Shown here in pieces: positions 8,746-22,464 of a stretch of DNA of 52,478 nucleotides. This DNA is from Deltaproteobacteria bacterium. Its GTDB lineage: Bacteria; Desulfobacterota; JACPFL01. The notes below the pieces were generated by a model. The model made no database searches. It was not told where the DNA came from and worked only from the letters and a program-made list of their open reading frames with translations. Position numbers and translations under genes: made by a program. The stretch spans positions 1 to 52,478 of the forward strand of contig JACPFL010000094.1 in the NCBI GenBank assembly GCA_016183025.1, read 5' to 3'. The first letter of the stretch is position 1; each line of letters begins with the position of its first letter.

Positions 8746-9803
8746 CAGAAGCGGAGGTGCTTTAGCACGGCCTCGGTGGTGGGCGAGATGGTCGCGGGCC
8801 GGCGGGAGACCCGCAGCGCGCAGTCCAGGTCCTTCAGGCCGTTGCCCGTGAGGGTGCACACGATCCGGTCCCCCCTGCGGAACCGGCCGGCCTTGTTCAG
8901 CTTGATGACCCCCGCCACCGAACTCGCCGAGGCCGGCTCGCAGAAGATCCCCTCCAGCCCCGCGATGAGCTGGTAGGCCTCCAGGATCTGGTCGTCGGAG
9001 ACCATGTCGATCACGCCGCCGGACTCGTCCCGGGCCGCCACCGCCTGCTGCCAGCTCGCGGGGTTGCCGATCCGGATGGCCGTGGCCACGGTCTCGGGAT
9101 GCTCGACCACGTGCCCCCGGACGATGGGGGCGGCCCCCTCGGCCTGGAACCCGAGCAGGATCGGCAAGCCACTCGTGCGGCCGGCCTCCCGGTAGCGCCG
9201 GTACCCCTTCCAGTAGGCGGTGATGTTCCCCGCGTTCCCCACGGGGAGGCTCTGGTAGGTCGGAGCGTCCCCGAGCTGGTCGCAGATCTCGAACGCGGCG
9301 GTCTGCTGCCCCTCGAGGCGGTAGGGGTTGATGGAGTTGACGAGGGCGACCGGGTAGCCCCGGGCGACCTCCTTGACGATGGCCAGGGCCTCGTCGAAGT
9401 TCCCCTGCACCTGCAGGACCTCGGCGCCGTGCATGATGGCCTGGGAGAGCTTGCCCAGGGCGATCTGCCCTTCCGGGATCAGGACGAACGCCCGCAGCCC
9501 CGCCCGGGCGGCGTAGGCCGAGGCCGACGCCGAGGTGTTCCCCGTGGAGGCGCAGATGACGGCGGTGATCCCCTCCCGCAGGGCCTGGGAGACCGCCAGG
9601 GTCATCCCCCGGTCCTTGAACGACCCCGTGGGGTTGCACCCCTCGTACTTCAGGTAGAGCTCGATCTCCCGGTTGATCCAGTCCCGCAGCCGCACCGACC
9701 GGATCAAGGGCGTTCCCCCCTCGAGCAGGGTCACGATGCTCTCCTCTTCCGTCGGGGGGAGGAACTCCCGGAACTCCCGGATGACCCCGCGCCAGGGTGG
9801 CAT
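8745..9803 (-). CDS. thrC: Threonine synthase
   Basis: KYEGCNPTGSFKDRGMTLAVSQA, CASTGNTSASASAYAARAG, PVGNAGNI, LTGNGLKD. Confidence 0.95.
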   Translation of the reverse strand: MPPWRGVIREFREFLPPTEEESIVTLLEGGTPLIRSVRLRDWINREIELYLKYEGCNPTGSFKDRGMTLAVSQALREGITAVICASTGNTSASASAYAARAGLRAFVLIPEGQIALGKLSQAIMHGAEVLQVQGNFDEALAIVKEVARGYPVALVNSINPYRLEGQQTAAFEICDQLGDAPTYQSLPVGNAGNITAYWKGYRRYREAGRTSGLPILLGFQAEGAAPIVRGHVVEHPETVATAIRIGNPASWQQAVAARDESGGVIDMVSDDQILEAYQLIAGLEGIFCEPASASSVAGVIKLNKAGRFRRGDRIVCTLTGNGLKDLDCALRVSRRPATISPTTEAVLKHLRF

Positions 9804-9806
9804 CGT

Positions 9807-11111
9807 CTACTCCAGCGCCTCGTCCTCGATCCGGAGGACCATCGTCCGATCCAGCACCGCAGGCAGGGCGTCGATGGCCTTCAGGGCCTGGCGGATGTTG
9901 CGCTCCCGGGCCCAGTGGGTGAGCAGGACCACCGGCACCCCCCCCTCGCTCCGGCGCCCCTTCTGGATGACGGAGGAGATGCTGATCTCGTGCCGGCCGA
10001 GGATCCCGGCGATCTGCGCGAAGACCCCGGGACGGTCCACCGCCTGGAATCGGAGGTAGTAGTGGGTCATCAGCTCTTCCACCGACTGGACCGGGGGCGG
10101 CGCGGCCGGCCAGGCCACCACGGGGCTCCGGCCGGCTGTCCCGGCCAGCACCTCCCGCCCGATCTCCAGCAGGTCGCTCACCACCGCGCTGGCCGTCGGC
10201 ATCATCCCGGCCCCCCGGCCGTAGAAGAGCGTCGGGCCCACGGCATCCCCGTCGACGGCGATCGCGTTGAACACGTCGTCCACGCGGGCCAGCAGGTGCC
10301 CCTCGGGGAGCATGGTCGGGTGGACCCGGGCCTCCAGCTCGCCGTCGCGATCCTTGGCGATGGCCAGCAGCTTGATCCGGTACCCGAACTCCCGGGCGAA
10401 CTGGATATCCAGGGGGGTGATCTGCCGGATCCCTTCGGTGTGGAGGTCCTTGGGCCGCGCCTCGACCCCGTAGCCGAGCAGGAGCAGGATGGCCAGCTTC
10501 TGGGCCGCGTCGATCCCGTCCACGTCGAGCGAGGGGTCCGCCTCCGCGTACCCGAGCCGCTGGGCCTCGGCCAGGACCTCGTCAAACGGCCGCCCCTCGT
10601 CGGTCATCCGGGTCAGGATGAAGTTCGCGGTGCCGTTGATGATCGCCAGGATCTCCCGGAAGCGGTTGGCGGCCAGCCCCTGCCGCAGCCCGCGCAGCAC
10701 GGGGATCCCGCCTCCGACACTCGCCTCGAAGCCCAGCGCCCGGCCAGCCCGCTCCGCCGCGGCGAAGAGCTCCCGGCCGTGGCTGGAGAGCAGGGCCTTG
10801 TTGGCCGTGACGACGTGCTTGCCGGCGCCCAGCGCCTGGAGGACATACTGCAAGGCCGGCTCCACGCCGCCGATCAGCTCGACCACGATCTCGACCGCGG
10901 GGTCCTGGATCACGGCCGCAGGGTCGGTGCTGAGCAATTGGCGGTCCACCGCGCGGTCCCGCGCCTTCGCCGGGTCGCGCACCACGATGCGCCTGAGCGT
11001 CAGCTCCGCCCCGAGCCGCCCCCGCAAGCGCGCCCCCTGCTCGGTGAGCAGGCGGACGACGCCGGTCCCGACGGTCCCGCAGCCGAGCAGCCCGATCCCG
11101 ATCGACCTCAC
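9807..11111 (-). CDS. hom: Homoserine dehydrogenase with ACT domain
   Basis: GTG start 11111 overlapping upstream [39 protein letters not shown]-terminal ACT ([20 protein letters not shown]). Confidence 0.93.
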   Translation of the reverse strand: MRSIGIGLLGCGTVGTGVVRLLTEQGARLRGRLGAELTLRRIVVRDPAKARDRAVDRQLLSTDPAAVIQDPAVEIVVELIGGVEPALQYVLQALGAGKHVVTANKALLSSHGRELFAAAERAGRALGFEASVGGGIPVLRGLRQGLAANRFREILAIINGTANFILTRMTDEGRPFDEVLAEAQRLGYAEADPSLDVDGIDAAQKLAILLLLGYGVEARPKDLHTEGIRQITPLDIQFAREFGYRIKLLAIAKDRDGELEARVHPTMLPEGHLLARVDDVFNAIAVDGDAVGPTLFYGRGAGMMPTASAVVSDLLEIGREVLAGTAGRSPVVAWPAAPPPVQSVEELMTHYYLRFQAVDRPGVFAQIAGILGRHEISISSVIQKGRRSEGGVPVVLLTHWARERNIRQALKAIDALPAVLDRTMVLRIEDEALE

Positions 11112-12320
11112 CGGGCCGCCCTCCCGCGCCGTCCCACCGGCACGGCCTTCTTCGGCGGCTCCGGGAGCTGCCGGAGCACGCTCCGGATCCCTTTGACCGC
11201 CTGGCGGATCCGCTGCTCGTTCTCGACCAGGGCGAAGCGGACGTACTCGTCGCCGTACTCGCCGAACCCCACACCGGGGGAGACCGCGACCCTTCCCTCC
11301 GCGAGCAGGAGCTTGGCGAACTCCAGCGACCCCAGGGCCCGGTACGGCTCGGGGATCCGCCCCCAGACGAACATCGTCCCCTTCGGCCGCGCGATCGGCC
11401 AGCCGGCCTTGGTCAGCCCGTCGCACAGGGCATTGCGGCGACGCCGGTAGATCTCGACGATCTCGCCCACGCACTCCTGCGGGCCGTTCAGGGCAATGAT
11501 GGCCGCGATCTGCACCGGCTGGAAGACCCCGTAGTCGAGGTAGCTCTTCAGCCGGGCCAGGGCCGCGATCATCCGCCGGTTGCCCACCGCGAACCCCACG
11601 CGCCATCCCGGCATGCTGTAGCTCTTGGACAGGGTGTAGAACTCCACCCCTACCTCGCGCGCCCCGGGCGCCTCCAGGAAGCTCGGCGCCCGGTAGCCGT
11701 CGAAGACCAGGTCCGCGTAGGCGAAGTCATGGACGACGAGCAGGTGGTGCTCCCGGGCGACCTCCACGACCCGCTTGAAGAAGTCGGGCCCCACGACCTC
11801 CGTGGTCGGGTTGTGCGGGAAGGAGAGGATGAGCATCTTCGGCCCCGGCCAGGTCTGCCGGATGGCTGTCTGCCTCCCCCGGGATGAGCGGCACCCCGCG
11901 CAGGTCCCCGCCCGCGATGACCACCGAATAGGCATGGATCGGGTAGGTGGGCGTCGGCACCAGGACGGAGTCGCCGGGCCCGACCGTGCCCAGCACCAGG
12001 TGGGAGAGCCCCTCCTTGGCGCCGATGGTGACGATCGCCTCCTCCTCGGGATCCAGCTCCACGCGATAGTTCCGGCGGTACCAGTCGCAGATGGCCACCC
12101 GGAGCTTGGTGATCCCGCGGGAGGCGGAGTAGCGGTGGTTGCGGGGGTTGCGCGCTGCCTCGACGAGCTTGTCGACGATGTGCCCGGGGGTGGGGAGGTC
12201 CGGGTTCCCCATCCCGAGGTCGATGATGTCTTCCCCCCGTCGCCGTGCCTGGATCTTCAGCTCGTTGACGATGTTGAACACGTAGGGGGGGAGCCGCTTG
12301 ATCCGAGGGAATTCGTCCAC
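11108..12320 (-). pseudogene. alaC: Alanine/aspartate aminotransferase (AlaC-like), split over two frames
   Basis: N-terminal part 11727..12320 ([41 protein letters not shown]) and C-terminal part 11108..11935 ([25 protein letters not shown]...[15 protein letters not shown]) join near 11865-11885 only with a frame change. Confidence 0.8.
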
Positions 12321-12328
12321 GCCGTCTC

Positions 12329-13245
12329 CTAGAACACGCGTTCAGCCGCGGCCCGGGGGCCAACCTCCCTCAGGCGGTCGGCAACCCGACCTCCGGCACC
12401 CAGGCGGCCGGAGCCGCCGTCCGTCGCCGTGGCGCCATAAGCTCCGCCCACCGCGCTCTGCTCCCGGGCGTGGCGCATCGCCTCCTCGGCGTTGTACGAG
12501 CTTCGCACCAGGGGCCCGGCGAACACATAGGGGAAGCCGAGCTGCCGGCCGAAGGCCTCATAGTCCCGAAACACCTCCGGCGGCACGTACTCGGCCACGG
12601 GGAGATGGTGACGGGTGGGCCGCAGATACTGCCCGATGGTCAGGATGTCGCAGCCGGCCGCCCGGAGGTCGCGCATCACGCCGGCGACCTCCTGCCGCGT
12701 CTCGCCGAGCCCGACCATGAGCCCCGACTTCACCGGGATCCCCCGGCCGAGGGACTTGGCCATGGCCAGCACGCCGAGGGAGCGCTCGTACACCGCCTGC
12801 GGGCGAACCTGGCGCTACAGCCGCGGCACCGTCTCCACGTTGTGGTTGTAGATGTCCGGCCCGCGCTCAGGCGGCGGATCGCCCGGATCGTCTCGGCGAA
12901 GATGGGCGCCCCGCCGTCTTCCCGCTCGTCGCGGTTCACCGACGTGATCACGACGTGCCGGAGCCCCAGGGCCTGCACGGCCCGGGCCACCCGCTCCGGC
13001 TCCTCCCAGTCCAGCCCGGTGGGCCGTCCGGTCTTCACGGCGCAGAAGCCGCAGCTCCGGGTGCAGACGTCGCCGAGAATCATGAAGGTGGCGGTCCCCC
13101 GTGCGAAGCACTCCCCGATATTGGGGCAGCGGGCCTCCTCGCAGACCGAGTGCAGCCCCCGGGCACGGAGCACGGCCTTGACCCCATGGATCTGAGGGGT
13201 GAGCACGCCCCGATTGATGACCCAGCGGGGAAGGCGATCAGACAT
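12329..13245 (-). pseudogene. lipA: Lipoyl synthase, disrupted by a deletion/frameshift and an in-frame TAG
   Basis: [48 protein letters not shown]; then frame change near 12860-12872, TAG at 12815-12817 ([15 protein letters not shown]), then [15 protein letters not shown]...[15 protein letters not shown]. Confidence 0.85.
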
Positions 13246-13255
13246 GATCCATTTG

Positions 13256-13284
13256 AAACTACAACAGTTACCGGTGTGAGTCAA
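13256..13284 (-). promoter_or_regulatory. Putative sigma70 promoter for lipA
   Basis: Minus strand TTGACT-N17-TAGTTT directly upstream of lipA ATG (13245). Confidence 0.4.
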
Positions 13285-13346
13285 AGCAAACCGGCCGTGC
13301 CTCGACGGCCCGCGCCGGGCAACCGGGACCCTCGGAGGCGGGGGGA

Positions 13347-15449
13347 TCAGCCGATCCCGACCAGCTCGAGCCGTCCCTGCCAGCGTCGGCGAAGGACCAT
13401 CCGGGTGGCCGGCTCCCCCCGAAGCCGGGGATCCTCGCGGACCAGGGCAAAGGCCGCCTCGCGCGCCTGGGCGAGCAGGGATCCGTCCCGGAGGAGGTTC
13501 CCCACGCGGAAGTCGGGCAGCCCTGACTGGCGGGTCCCCAGGAACTCCCCCGGGCCGCGCAGGGCTAGGTCCTCCTCGGCGATCTGGAAGCCATCCGCGG
13601 TCCGGGCCATGGCCTGCAGCCGCCGCCGCACCTCCTCGCTCTGGGCGCGCGGGGCCACGAGCACGCACTGGGAGGGGTGGCTCCCCCGGCCCACCCGGCC
13701 GCGGAGCTGATGGAGCTGGGAGAGGCCGAAGCGCTCCGCATGCTCGACGACCATGAGGGTCGCGTTGGCGACGTCGATGCCCACCTCGATCACCGTGGTC
13801 GCCACCAGGACGTCCACGCGGCCCTCCCGGAACTCCGCCATGACGCGGTCCTTCTCCTCCCCCGACAGGCGCCCGTGCACGAGCCCCACGCGGCAGGGCC
13901 GGGGGAGCGACCGCAGCGTCTCGTGGGCCGCGAGCCGCTGCTGGAGCTCCTCGGCCATCCGCGTGGCGTCCCGCAGCTCCGCCGCCTTCTCGGACTCCTC
14001 CACGAGCGGGTAGACCACGTAGGCCTGTCGCCCCGCCTGCACCTCCCCCGCGACCAGCCGCTCGATCAGCGCCCGGTGTTCGGCCGGGACGACCCGCGTC
14101 CGGATCGGCTGGCGTCCGGGGGGCATACCGTCGATGACTGCGAGATCCAGGTCACCGTAGACGGTCAGGGCCAGGGTGCGCGGGATGGGGGTGGCGGTCA
14201 TGACCAGGATATCCGGGTGGGCCCCCTTGGCCCGCAGGGCCGCGCGCTGCAGGACCCCGAAGCGGTGTTGCTCGTCGATGACCGCGAGGCCGAGGCGTGC
14301 GAAGGCCAGCGGCTCCTGGATCAGGGCGTGCGTCCCCACCACGATCTCGTAGAGCCCCTGGGCCACGTGGCGGTGCAGCCGCTCCCGCTGGGCCGGCGTG
14401 AGGGCGCTGGTGAGCAGGGCCACGCGCACCCCGAGCGGGGCCACGAGCTGGTGGACGGTGCGGTAGTGCTGCTCGGCCAGGATCTCGGTGGGGGCCATCA
14501 GGGCTGCCTGGTAGCCGCTCTCCACGGCCATCAGGGACGCCAGCACGGCCACCAGGGTCTTCCCGCTCCCCACATCGCCCTGCAGCAGGCGGTTCATGGG
14601 ACGCGGGGCCTCCATGTCCCGACGGATCTCCTCCAGCACGCGGGCCTGGGCGTTGGTCAGGGCGAACGGCAGGCCACCGAGCAGGCGGTCCGTCAGGCGC
14701 CCGGTGGGACGGAAGGCGATGCCGGGCTCCTCCTGCACGCCCTGGCGACGCAGGGCGAGGCCCAGCTCCAGGAAGAAGAACTCGTCGAAGATGAGGCGGC
14801 GGTGGGCCGGGGAGCCTTCACGGTTCAGGGCCTCGACATCGGCGTCCTCCGGCGGGAAGTGGACGTCGCGCAGGCTGTCGGCCAGGTCCGGCAGGACATG
14901 CTGCGTGCGGACCGCCGCGGGCAGGCCCTCCAGCGCGCCGGCCGCGTACTCGTCCACCGCGTGCTTCATGATCCGGCGGAGCTGCCGCTGGTACAGCCCC
15001 TCGGGCAGGGTGTACACGGGCACGATCCGCCGGAAGTGCAGCGGCTCCGACCCCTCCCCCTCCTCCTCGGCCAGCTCCACCTCCGGATGGATCATCTCCC
15101 GGCTCCCCCCGTAGGCCCGGACCTCGCCGTAGAGGATCAGCCGCTGGCCCCGGCGGAAGCGGGCCATCATGGTTCGGGGGTGGAACTGGAACCACTTGCA
15201 CGAGAGCGTGCCGCTCCCGTCGCCGACCACGAGCTCGAAGAGGTGACGACGTCCCCCGGCGATGGGACGGGTGCCGAGCAGGAGGACCTCGCCAAGGAGG
15301 CTCTGGTGGGTCCCGATCTGCGCCTGCGCGATCCGGGTGAAGTGGCGCCGGTCCTCGTAGCGCCGGGGGAGGGTATAGAGGGCGTCCTCGACCGTGACCA
15401 CCCCGCGCTGCAGGAAGATCTGAGCGAGGCGCGGGCCCACCCCCTTCAC
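13347..15449 (-). CDS. recG: ATP-dependent DNA helicase RecG
   Basis: [70 protein letters not shown]; start may lie slightly upstream. Confidence 0.95.
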   Translation of the reverse strand: MKGVGPRLAQIFLQRGVVTVEDALYTLPRRYEDRRHFTRIAQAQIGTHQSLLGEVLLLGTRPIAGGRRHLFELVVGDGSGTLSCKWFQFHPRTMMARFRRGQRLILYGEVRAYGGSREMIHPEVELAEEEGEGSEPLHFRRIVPVYTLPEGLYQRQLRRIMKHAVDEYAAGALEGLPAAVRTQHVLPDLADSLRDVHFPPEDADVEALNREGSPAHRRLIFDEFFFLELGLALRRQGVQEEPGIAFRPTGRLTDRLLGGLPFALTNAQARVLEEIRRDMEAPRPMNRLLQGDVGSGKTLVAVLASLMAVESGYQAALMAPTEILAEQHYRTVHQLVAPLGVRVALLTSALTPAQRERLHRHVAQGLYEIVVGTHALIQEPLAFARLGLAVIDEQHRFGVLQRAALRAKGAHPDILVMTATPIPRTLALTVYGDLDLAVIDGMPPGRQPIRTRVVPAEHRALIERLVAGEVQAGRQAYVVYPLVEESEKAAELRDATRMAEELQQRLAAHETLRSLPRPCRVGLVHGRLSGEEKDRVMAEFREGRVDVLVATTVIEVGIDVANATLMVVEHAERFGLSQLHQLRGRVGRGSHPSQCVLVAPRAQSEEVRRRLQAMARTADGFQIAEEDLALRGPGEFLGTRQSGLPDFRVGNLLRDGSLLAQAREAAFALVREDPRLRGEPATRMVLRRRWQGRLELVGIG

Positions 15450-15511
15450 GTACTGGAACGGGGTGCCGAGGTCGCGGGTCGGAGCGGGGCTCTGCGCCAG
15501 CGGGGCCTCCG

Positions 15512-15984
15512 TCAGTCAAAGAGGATATCGAGGACCTGGTACTCCTTGGTCCCGGAGGGGACCTTGACCCGCACGGTGTCGTCCACCCCGTGCCCGATCA
15601 GGGCCCGGCCCACCGGCGAGGTGACGGAGATCTTCCCCTCCTTGATGTTCGCCTCGTCCACGCCCACGATCTTGTACGTCACCCGCTCCCCGGTCTCCAT
15701 GTCCTCGAGCAGCACCCGGGCGCCGAAGACCACCTTGTCCCGGGGGACGCTGGAGGGGTCGATGACCTGGGCCCGCGCCAGCTTGTCCTCGATCTCCTGG
15801 ATCCGCCCCTCGATGAACGACTGGCGCTCCTTCGCGGCCAGGTACTCCGCATTCTCCCAGAGGTCCCCGTGCCCGCGGGCCTCGGCGATATCCCGGATCA
15901 CCTTGGGGCGCTCCTCGCGCTTCAGCCGCTTCAACTCTTCCTGGAGGCTCTCGTAGCCCTCGCGGGTCATCGGGATGTCCTGGC

Positions 15985-15988
<4 letters not shown>
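15512..15988 (-). CDS. greA: Transcription elongation factor GreA
   Basis: [57 protein letters not shown]. Confidence 0.95.
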
Positions 15989-19253
<3,265 letters not shown>

Positions 19254-19257
<4 letters not shown>

Positions 19258-20423
19258 CCCCTGCCGGCCGGCCCCTCACGGCCGGGCCAGGCGCGCATGA
19301 GCGCGACAAACCGGTCGAAGAGGTACCGCGCGTCGTGCGGCCCCGGTGAGGCCTCCGGGTGGTACTGGATCGCGTAGGCCCCGAGCGCCGGGCAGGCCAG
19401 CCCCTCCAGCGTCCCGTCGTACAGGTTCCGGTGCGTCGCCTCGACCCCCACGGGGAGCGACTCGCCGTCCACCGCGAACCCATGGTTCTGGCAGGTGATC
19501 TCGATCCGCCCGGTGGCCACGTCGAGCACCGGGTGGTTGGCCCCGTGGTGGCCGAACTTCAGCTTGTAGGTCCGCGCCCCCAGCGCGAGCCCCAGGAGCT
19601 GATGCCCCAGGCAGATCCCCAGGATCGGGCGCTGTCCCAGCAGCCGGCGCACCGCCTCGATCGCGTAGGGGACGCCCTCGGGGTCACCCGGCCCGTTCGA
19701 GAGCACAATGCCGTCCGGATCCAGAGCCAGGCAGGGCTCAGCGCCGGTCATGGCCGGCACGACCGTGACCCGGCACCCCCGGGCCACGAGCTGCCGGAGA
19801 ATGCTCCGCTTGATCCCGAAGTCGTAGGCCACCACATGCCAGGGCCGTCCCTCCGGTCCCGAGGCGCTCCCTGCCGGGCTTGGTTCCAGCGGATGCGGGG
19901 CCTCGCCCCAGGCGTACGGAGCCGGACACGTGACCTCCCCGGCGAGGTCGCGGCCGACCAGCCCCGGCGCGGCCCGGGCCCGCGCGACCAGACGCTCCCG
20001 GTCGCGCTCCACGGTCGAGAGCACGGCCTGCTGGGCCCCGAGGGTCCGGATGCGGCGTGTCAGGGCCCGCGTGTCCACCCCCTCGATCGCCACCATCCCC
20101 CAGCGGGTCAGAAACGCGGGCAGGCTCTCCCGGGCCCGCCAGCTGCTGGGCGCGGGGGGGAGCTCCCGGACCACCAGCCCGCAGGCGAAGGGGCGGGCCG
20201 CCTCCATGTCCTCCGGGGTGGTCCCGACGATCCCGATCTCCGGCGCGGTCATCGCGACGATCTGCCCGTGGTACGAGGGGTCGGTCAGGATCTCCTGATA
20301 GCCGGTCAGGCTGGTGTTGAAGACCAGCTCGCCCACCACCTCGCCGGGCGCGCCGCACGCGTGTCCCTCGAAGACCGCGCCGTCTGCCAGGGCCAGGAGC
20401 GCCGGCCGATCCCCCGCCCTCAT
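19254..20423 (-). CDS. carA: Carbamoyl-phosphate synthase small subunit
   Basis: [55 protein letters not shown]-like motif; ATG 20423. Confidence 0.95.
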
Positions 20424-21619
20424 CGGAACAGCTCCCCTCGGCCCCGCGTGGGCGGTCTCACCTCGACCTCGCAGTACGCGCAGCGCAGCCCCCCCGCCTC
20501 GGCGGCCGGCACGAAACGCGGGCGGACATCGGGCTCGCTCAGGCTCACGCACCGGTCGTTGATGCACCGCACCCCCCGCACCCGGACCGACCGGACGGAG
20601 AGGCGGGGCCGCGGTCCGGGGGCGAAGCCCCCGGAGCGCACCACGCCCAGGAACAGCGCCGTCAGGGCCATCCGCACGGCCACCCCGTAGGAGGCCTGGC
20701 GAAAGTATCCGGCCCGCTTGTCCTCGTCTACGTCGTAATCCAGCTCGTTCACGCGCGGGAGCGGGTGCAGCACGAGCGCGTCCTCCTGGGCCTTGCGGAG
20801 GAGGGCCCGGCTCAGCCGGAAGCTCTCGGCGGCCAGCGCCGGCCCCTCCCCCCGCGGCAGGCGTTCCTTCTGGACGCGGGTCAGGTACAGGACGTCGAAC
20901 TGCTCGATCAGGTCCTGGTAGAGGCCGTCCCCCGAGCGGCGTCGCGGGGCCGACGCCTCGCCCGCGATCGCCTCGTCGAGCCGGCTGAATTCACGGATCC
21001 GGCAGCCGTACTCGCGGAGCAGGCGCTCCCGCACGTGGGCGGGGAGCTGGAACCCGGGGGGCGCCACGCACGTGATCCGGGCGCCGAAGCGGGCCAGGCC
21101 GTACGCCAGGGAGTGGACCGTCCGGCCGTACCGGAGGTCGCCGCACAGGGCCACGTGCAGCCCCTGCACCTTGCCCTTCTCCTTCCGCATGGTGTAGAGG
21201 TCGCACAGCGTCTGGGTCGGGTGCTCGTGGGTCCCGTCCCCTCCGCTGATCACGGGGATCCGCGCGCACTCGGCCGCCACCCGCGTGGAGCCGTCCAGGT
21301 AGTGGCGCATGACCAGCAGGTCCGCGTAGTGCTGGACCACCCGGACCGAATCCCGGATGGTCTCCCCCTTCGCGGCCGAGGAGCTCACCCGGGCGTTCTC
21401 GGTTGAGAGCACCGCCCCGCCCAGGCGGTGCATGGCGCTCTCGAAGGAGAGCCGCGTCCTGGTCGAGGGCTCGTAGAACAGCGTGCAGAGGATCTTCCCC
21501 CGGCACAGGTCCAGGGGGCCGCCGCGCCGGAGCAGGCTGGCCATCTCGTCGGCCCCGACGAAGACGGCCTCCACCTCTTCGTTGGTGAGGTCGTTAATGG
21601 AGACCAGGCTCCGCCGCAC
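20420..21619 (-). CDS. pyrB: Aspartate carbamoyltransferase catalytic chain with C-terminal PyrI-like zinc domain
   Basis: [62 protein letters not shown]-terminus CINDRC...CAYC; GTG start 21619 proposed (in-frame ATG at 21688 lies upstream of the terminator). Confidence 0.92.
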   Translation of the reverse strand: MRRSLVSINDLTNEEVEAVFVGADEMASLLRRGGPLDLCRGKILCTLFYEPSTRTRLSFESAMHRLGGAVLSTENARVSSSAAKGETIRDSVRVVQHYADLLVMRHYLDGSTRVAAECARIPVISGGDGTHEHPTQTLCDLYTMRKEKGKVQGLHVALCGDLRYGRTVHSLAYGLARFGARITCVAPPGFQLPAHVRERLLREYGCRIREFSRLDEAIAGEASAPRRRSGDGLYQDLIEQFDVLYLTRVQKERLPRGEGPALAAESFRLSRALLRKAQEDALVLHPLPRVNELDYDVDEDKRAGYFRQASYGVAVRMALTALFLGVVRSGGFAPGPRPRLSVRSVRVRGVRCINDRCVSLSEPDVRPRFVPAAEAGGLRCAYCEVEVRPPTRGRGELFR

Positions 21620-21645
21620 GCCTACGCCCCGCCCCGGCCGCCGGC

Positions 21646-21678
21646 AAAAAAAAACCTCCCGCCCCGTGCCCAGGAGGT
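21646..21678 (-). terminator. Rho-independent terminator/attenuator in pyrB leader
   Basis: RNA ACCTCC...GGAGGT stem followed by a run of Us (nine As on plus strand, 21646-21654). Confidence 0.75.
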
Positions 21679-21730
21679 CCTCCGCCATCGCTCGGCCGCC
21701 TCAGGACCGATGCCCGTCGCCCCTCTGGTC
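21676..21730 (-). promoter_or_regulatory. Putative antiterminator and anti-antiterminator of pyr attenuator
   Basis: GGTCCT (21703-21708) pairs with AGGACC (21676-21681); GACC (21727-21730) pairs with GGTC (21705-21708) with a purine-rich AGAGGGGCGACGGGCATC loop. Confidence 0.55.
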
Positions 21731-21735
21731 AGCCG

Positions 21736-21764
21736 TGTATAGCACCCCCCGCCCCGGCCGTCAA
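21736..21764 (-). promoter_or_regulatory. sigma70-like promoter of pyr cluster
   Basis: Minus strand TTGACG-N17-TATACA. Confidence 0.65.
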
Positions 21765-21775
21765 CCCCGCCCCGG

Positions 21776-22456
21776 TCAGTGGATGAGGTGGGCCAGGCGC
21801 CGCCAGCGCACCACGTGATCGTTCGAGTCCCAGGACCAGTAGATGATGAAGGCCCGCCCCTTCACGGCGGAGAGCTTCACGAACCCCCAGAACCGGCTGT
21901 CATAGCTGTGGTCGCGGTTGTCCCCCATGACGAAGAGCGAGCCGGGCGGGACGACCACGGGACCGAAGTTGTCCCGCGGAGAGGCCGACCGGGGGAGCGG
22001 GGGCGAGTCGTCCTCGAACACCGCCCACGGATCCGGCACCGTCTGCCCGTTCACGAAGATCTTCTTGTTGACGACCTCGACGCGGTCGCCCTCGACGCCG
22101 ATCACGCGCTTGATGAAGTCCTTGTCCGGGTCCACCGGGTACACGAAGACGATGACGTCGCCCCGCGTGGGGTGCTCCAGGGGCAGGACCCGGAGGTCCG
22201 TGAACGGGACCTTGGTCCCGTAGGTGAACTTGTTCACGAGGATGTGGTCCCCCACCTGGAGGGTCGGCTTCATGGACCCCGAGGGGATCTTGAAGGCCTG
22301 CACCACGAAGGTCCGGATGACCAGGGCCAGGAGCAGGGCGATGACGATCGCCTCGCCGTACTCCCGGACCCAGGACTTCCGTCGCGCCTGGGCCTTCTCG
22401 GCCTCCGGCTTCTCCCGGGCCTCCTCGCGGGCGGCCTGCTGCAGCTCGGTCCCCAT
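21776..22456 (-). CDS. lepB: Signal peptidase I
   Basis: FKIPSGSMKPTLQVGDHILVNKFTYG, RGDVIVFVYP, FIKRVIGVEGD, VMGDNRDHSYDSRFWGFV. Confidence 0.95.
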   Translation of the reverse strand: MGTELQQAAREEAREKPEAEKAQARRKSWVREYGEAIVIALLLALVIRTFVVQAFKIPSGSMKPTLQVGDHILVNKFTYGTKVPFTDLRVLPLEHPTRGDVIVFVYPVDPDKDFIKRVIGVEGDRVEVVNKKIFVNGQTVPDPWAVFEDDSPPLPRSASPRDNFGPVVVPPGSLFVMGDNRDHSYDSRFWGFVKLSAVKGRAFIIYWSWDSNDHVVRWRRLAHLIH

Positions 22457-22464
22457 CGGCCGGC

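Noticed and set aside
9099-11450. Very long plus-strand ORFs opposite hom/thrC, carB (16009..19377), recG and lepA
   Set aside because: Typical antisense open frames of high-GC genes; low-complexity translations (Pro/Arg/Gly/His-rich), no SD, opposite to clearly conserved proteins.
12815-12817. TAG in lipA as possible stop-codon reassignment/pyrrolysine
   Set aside because: TAG is used as a normal terminal stop here (e.g. lptD, rplO, tuf end at the expected position with TAG), and lipA also has a deletion; pseudogene or error is simpler.
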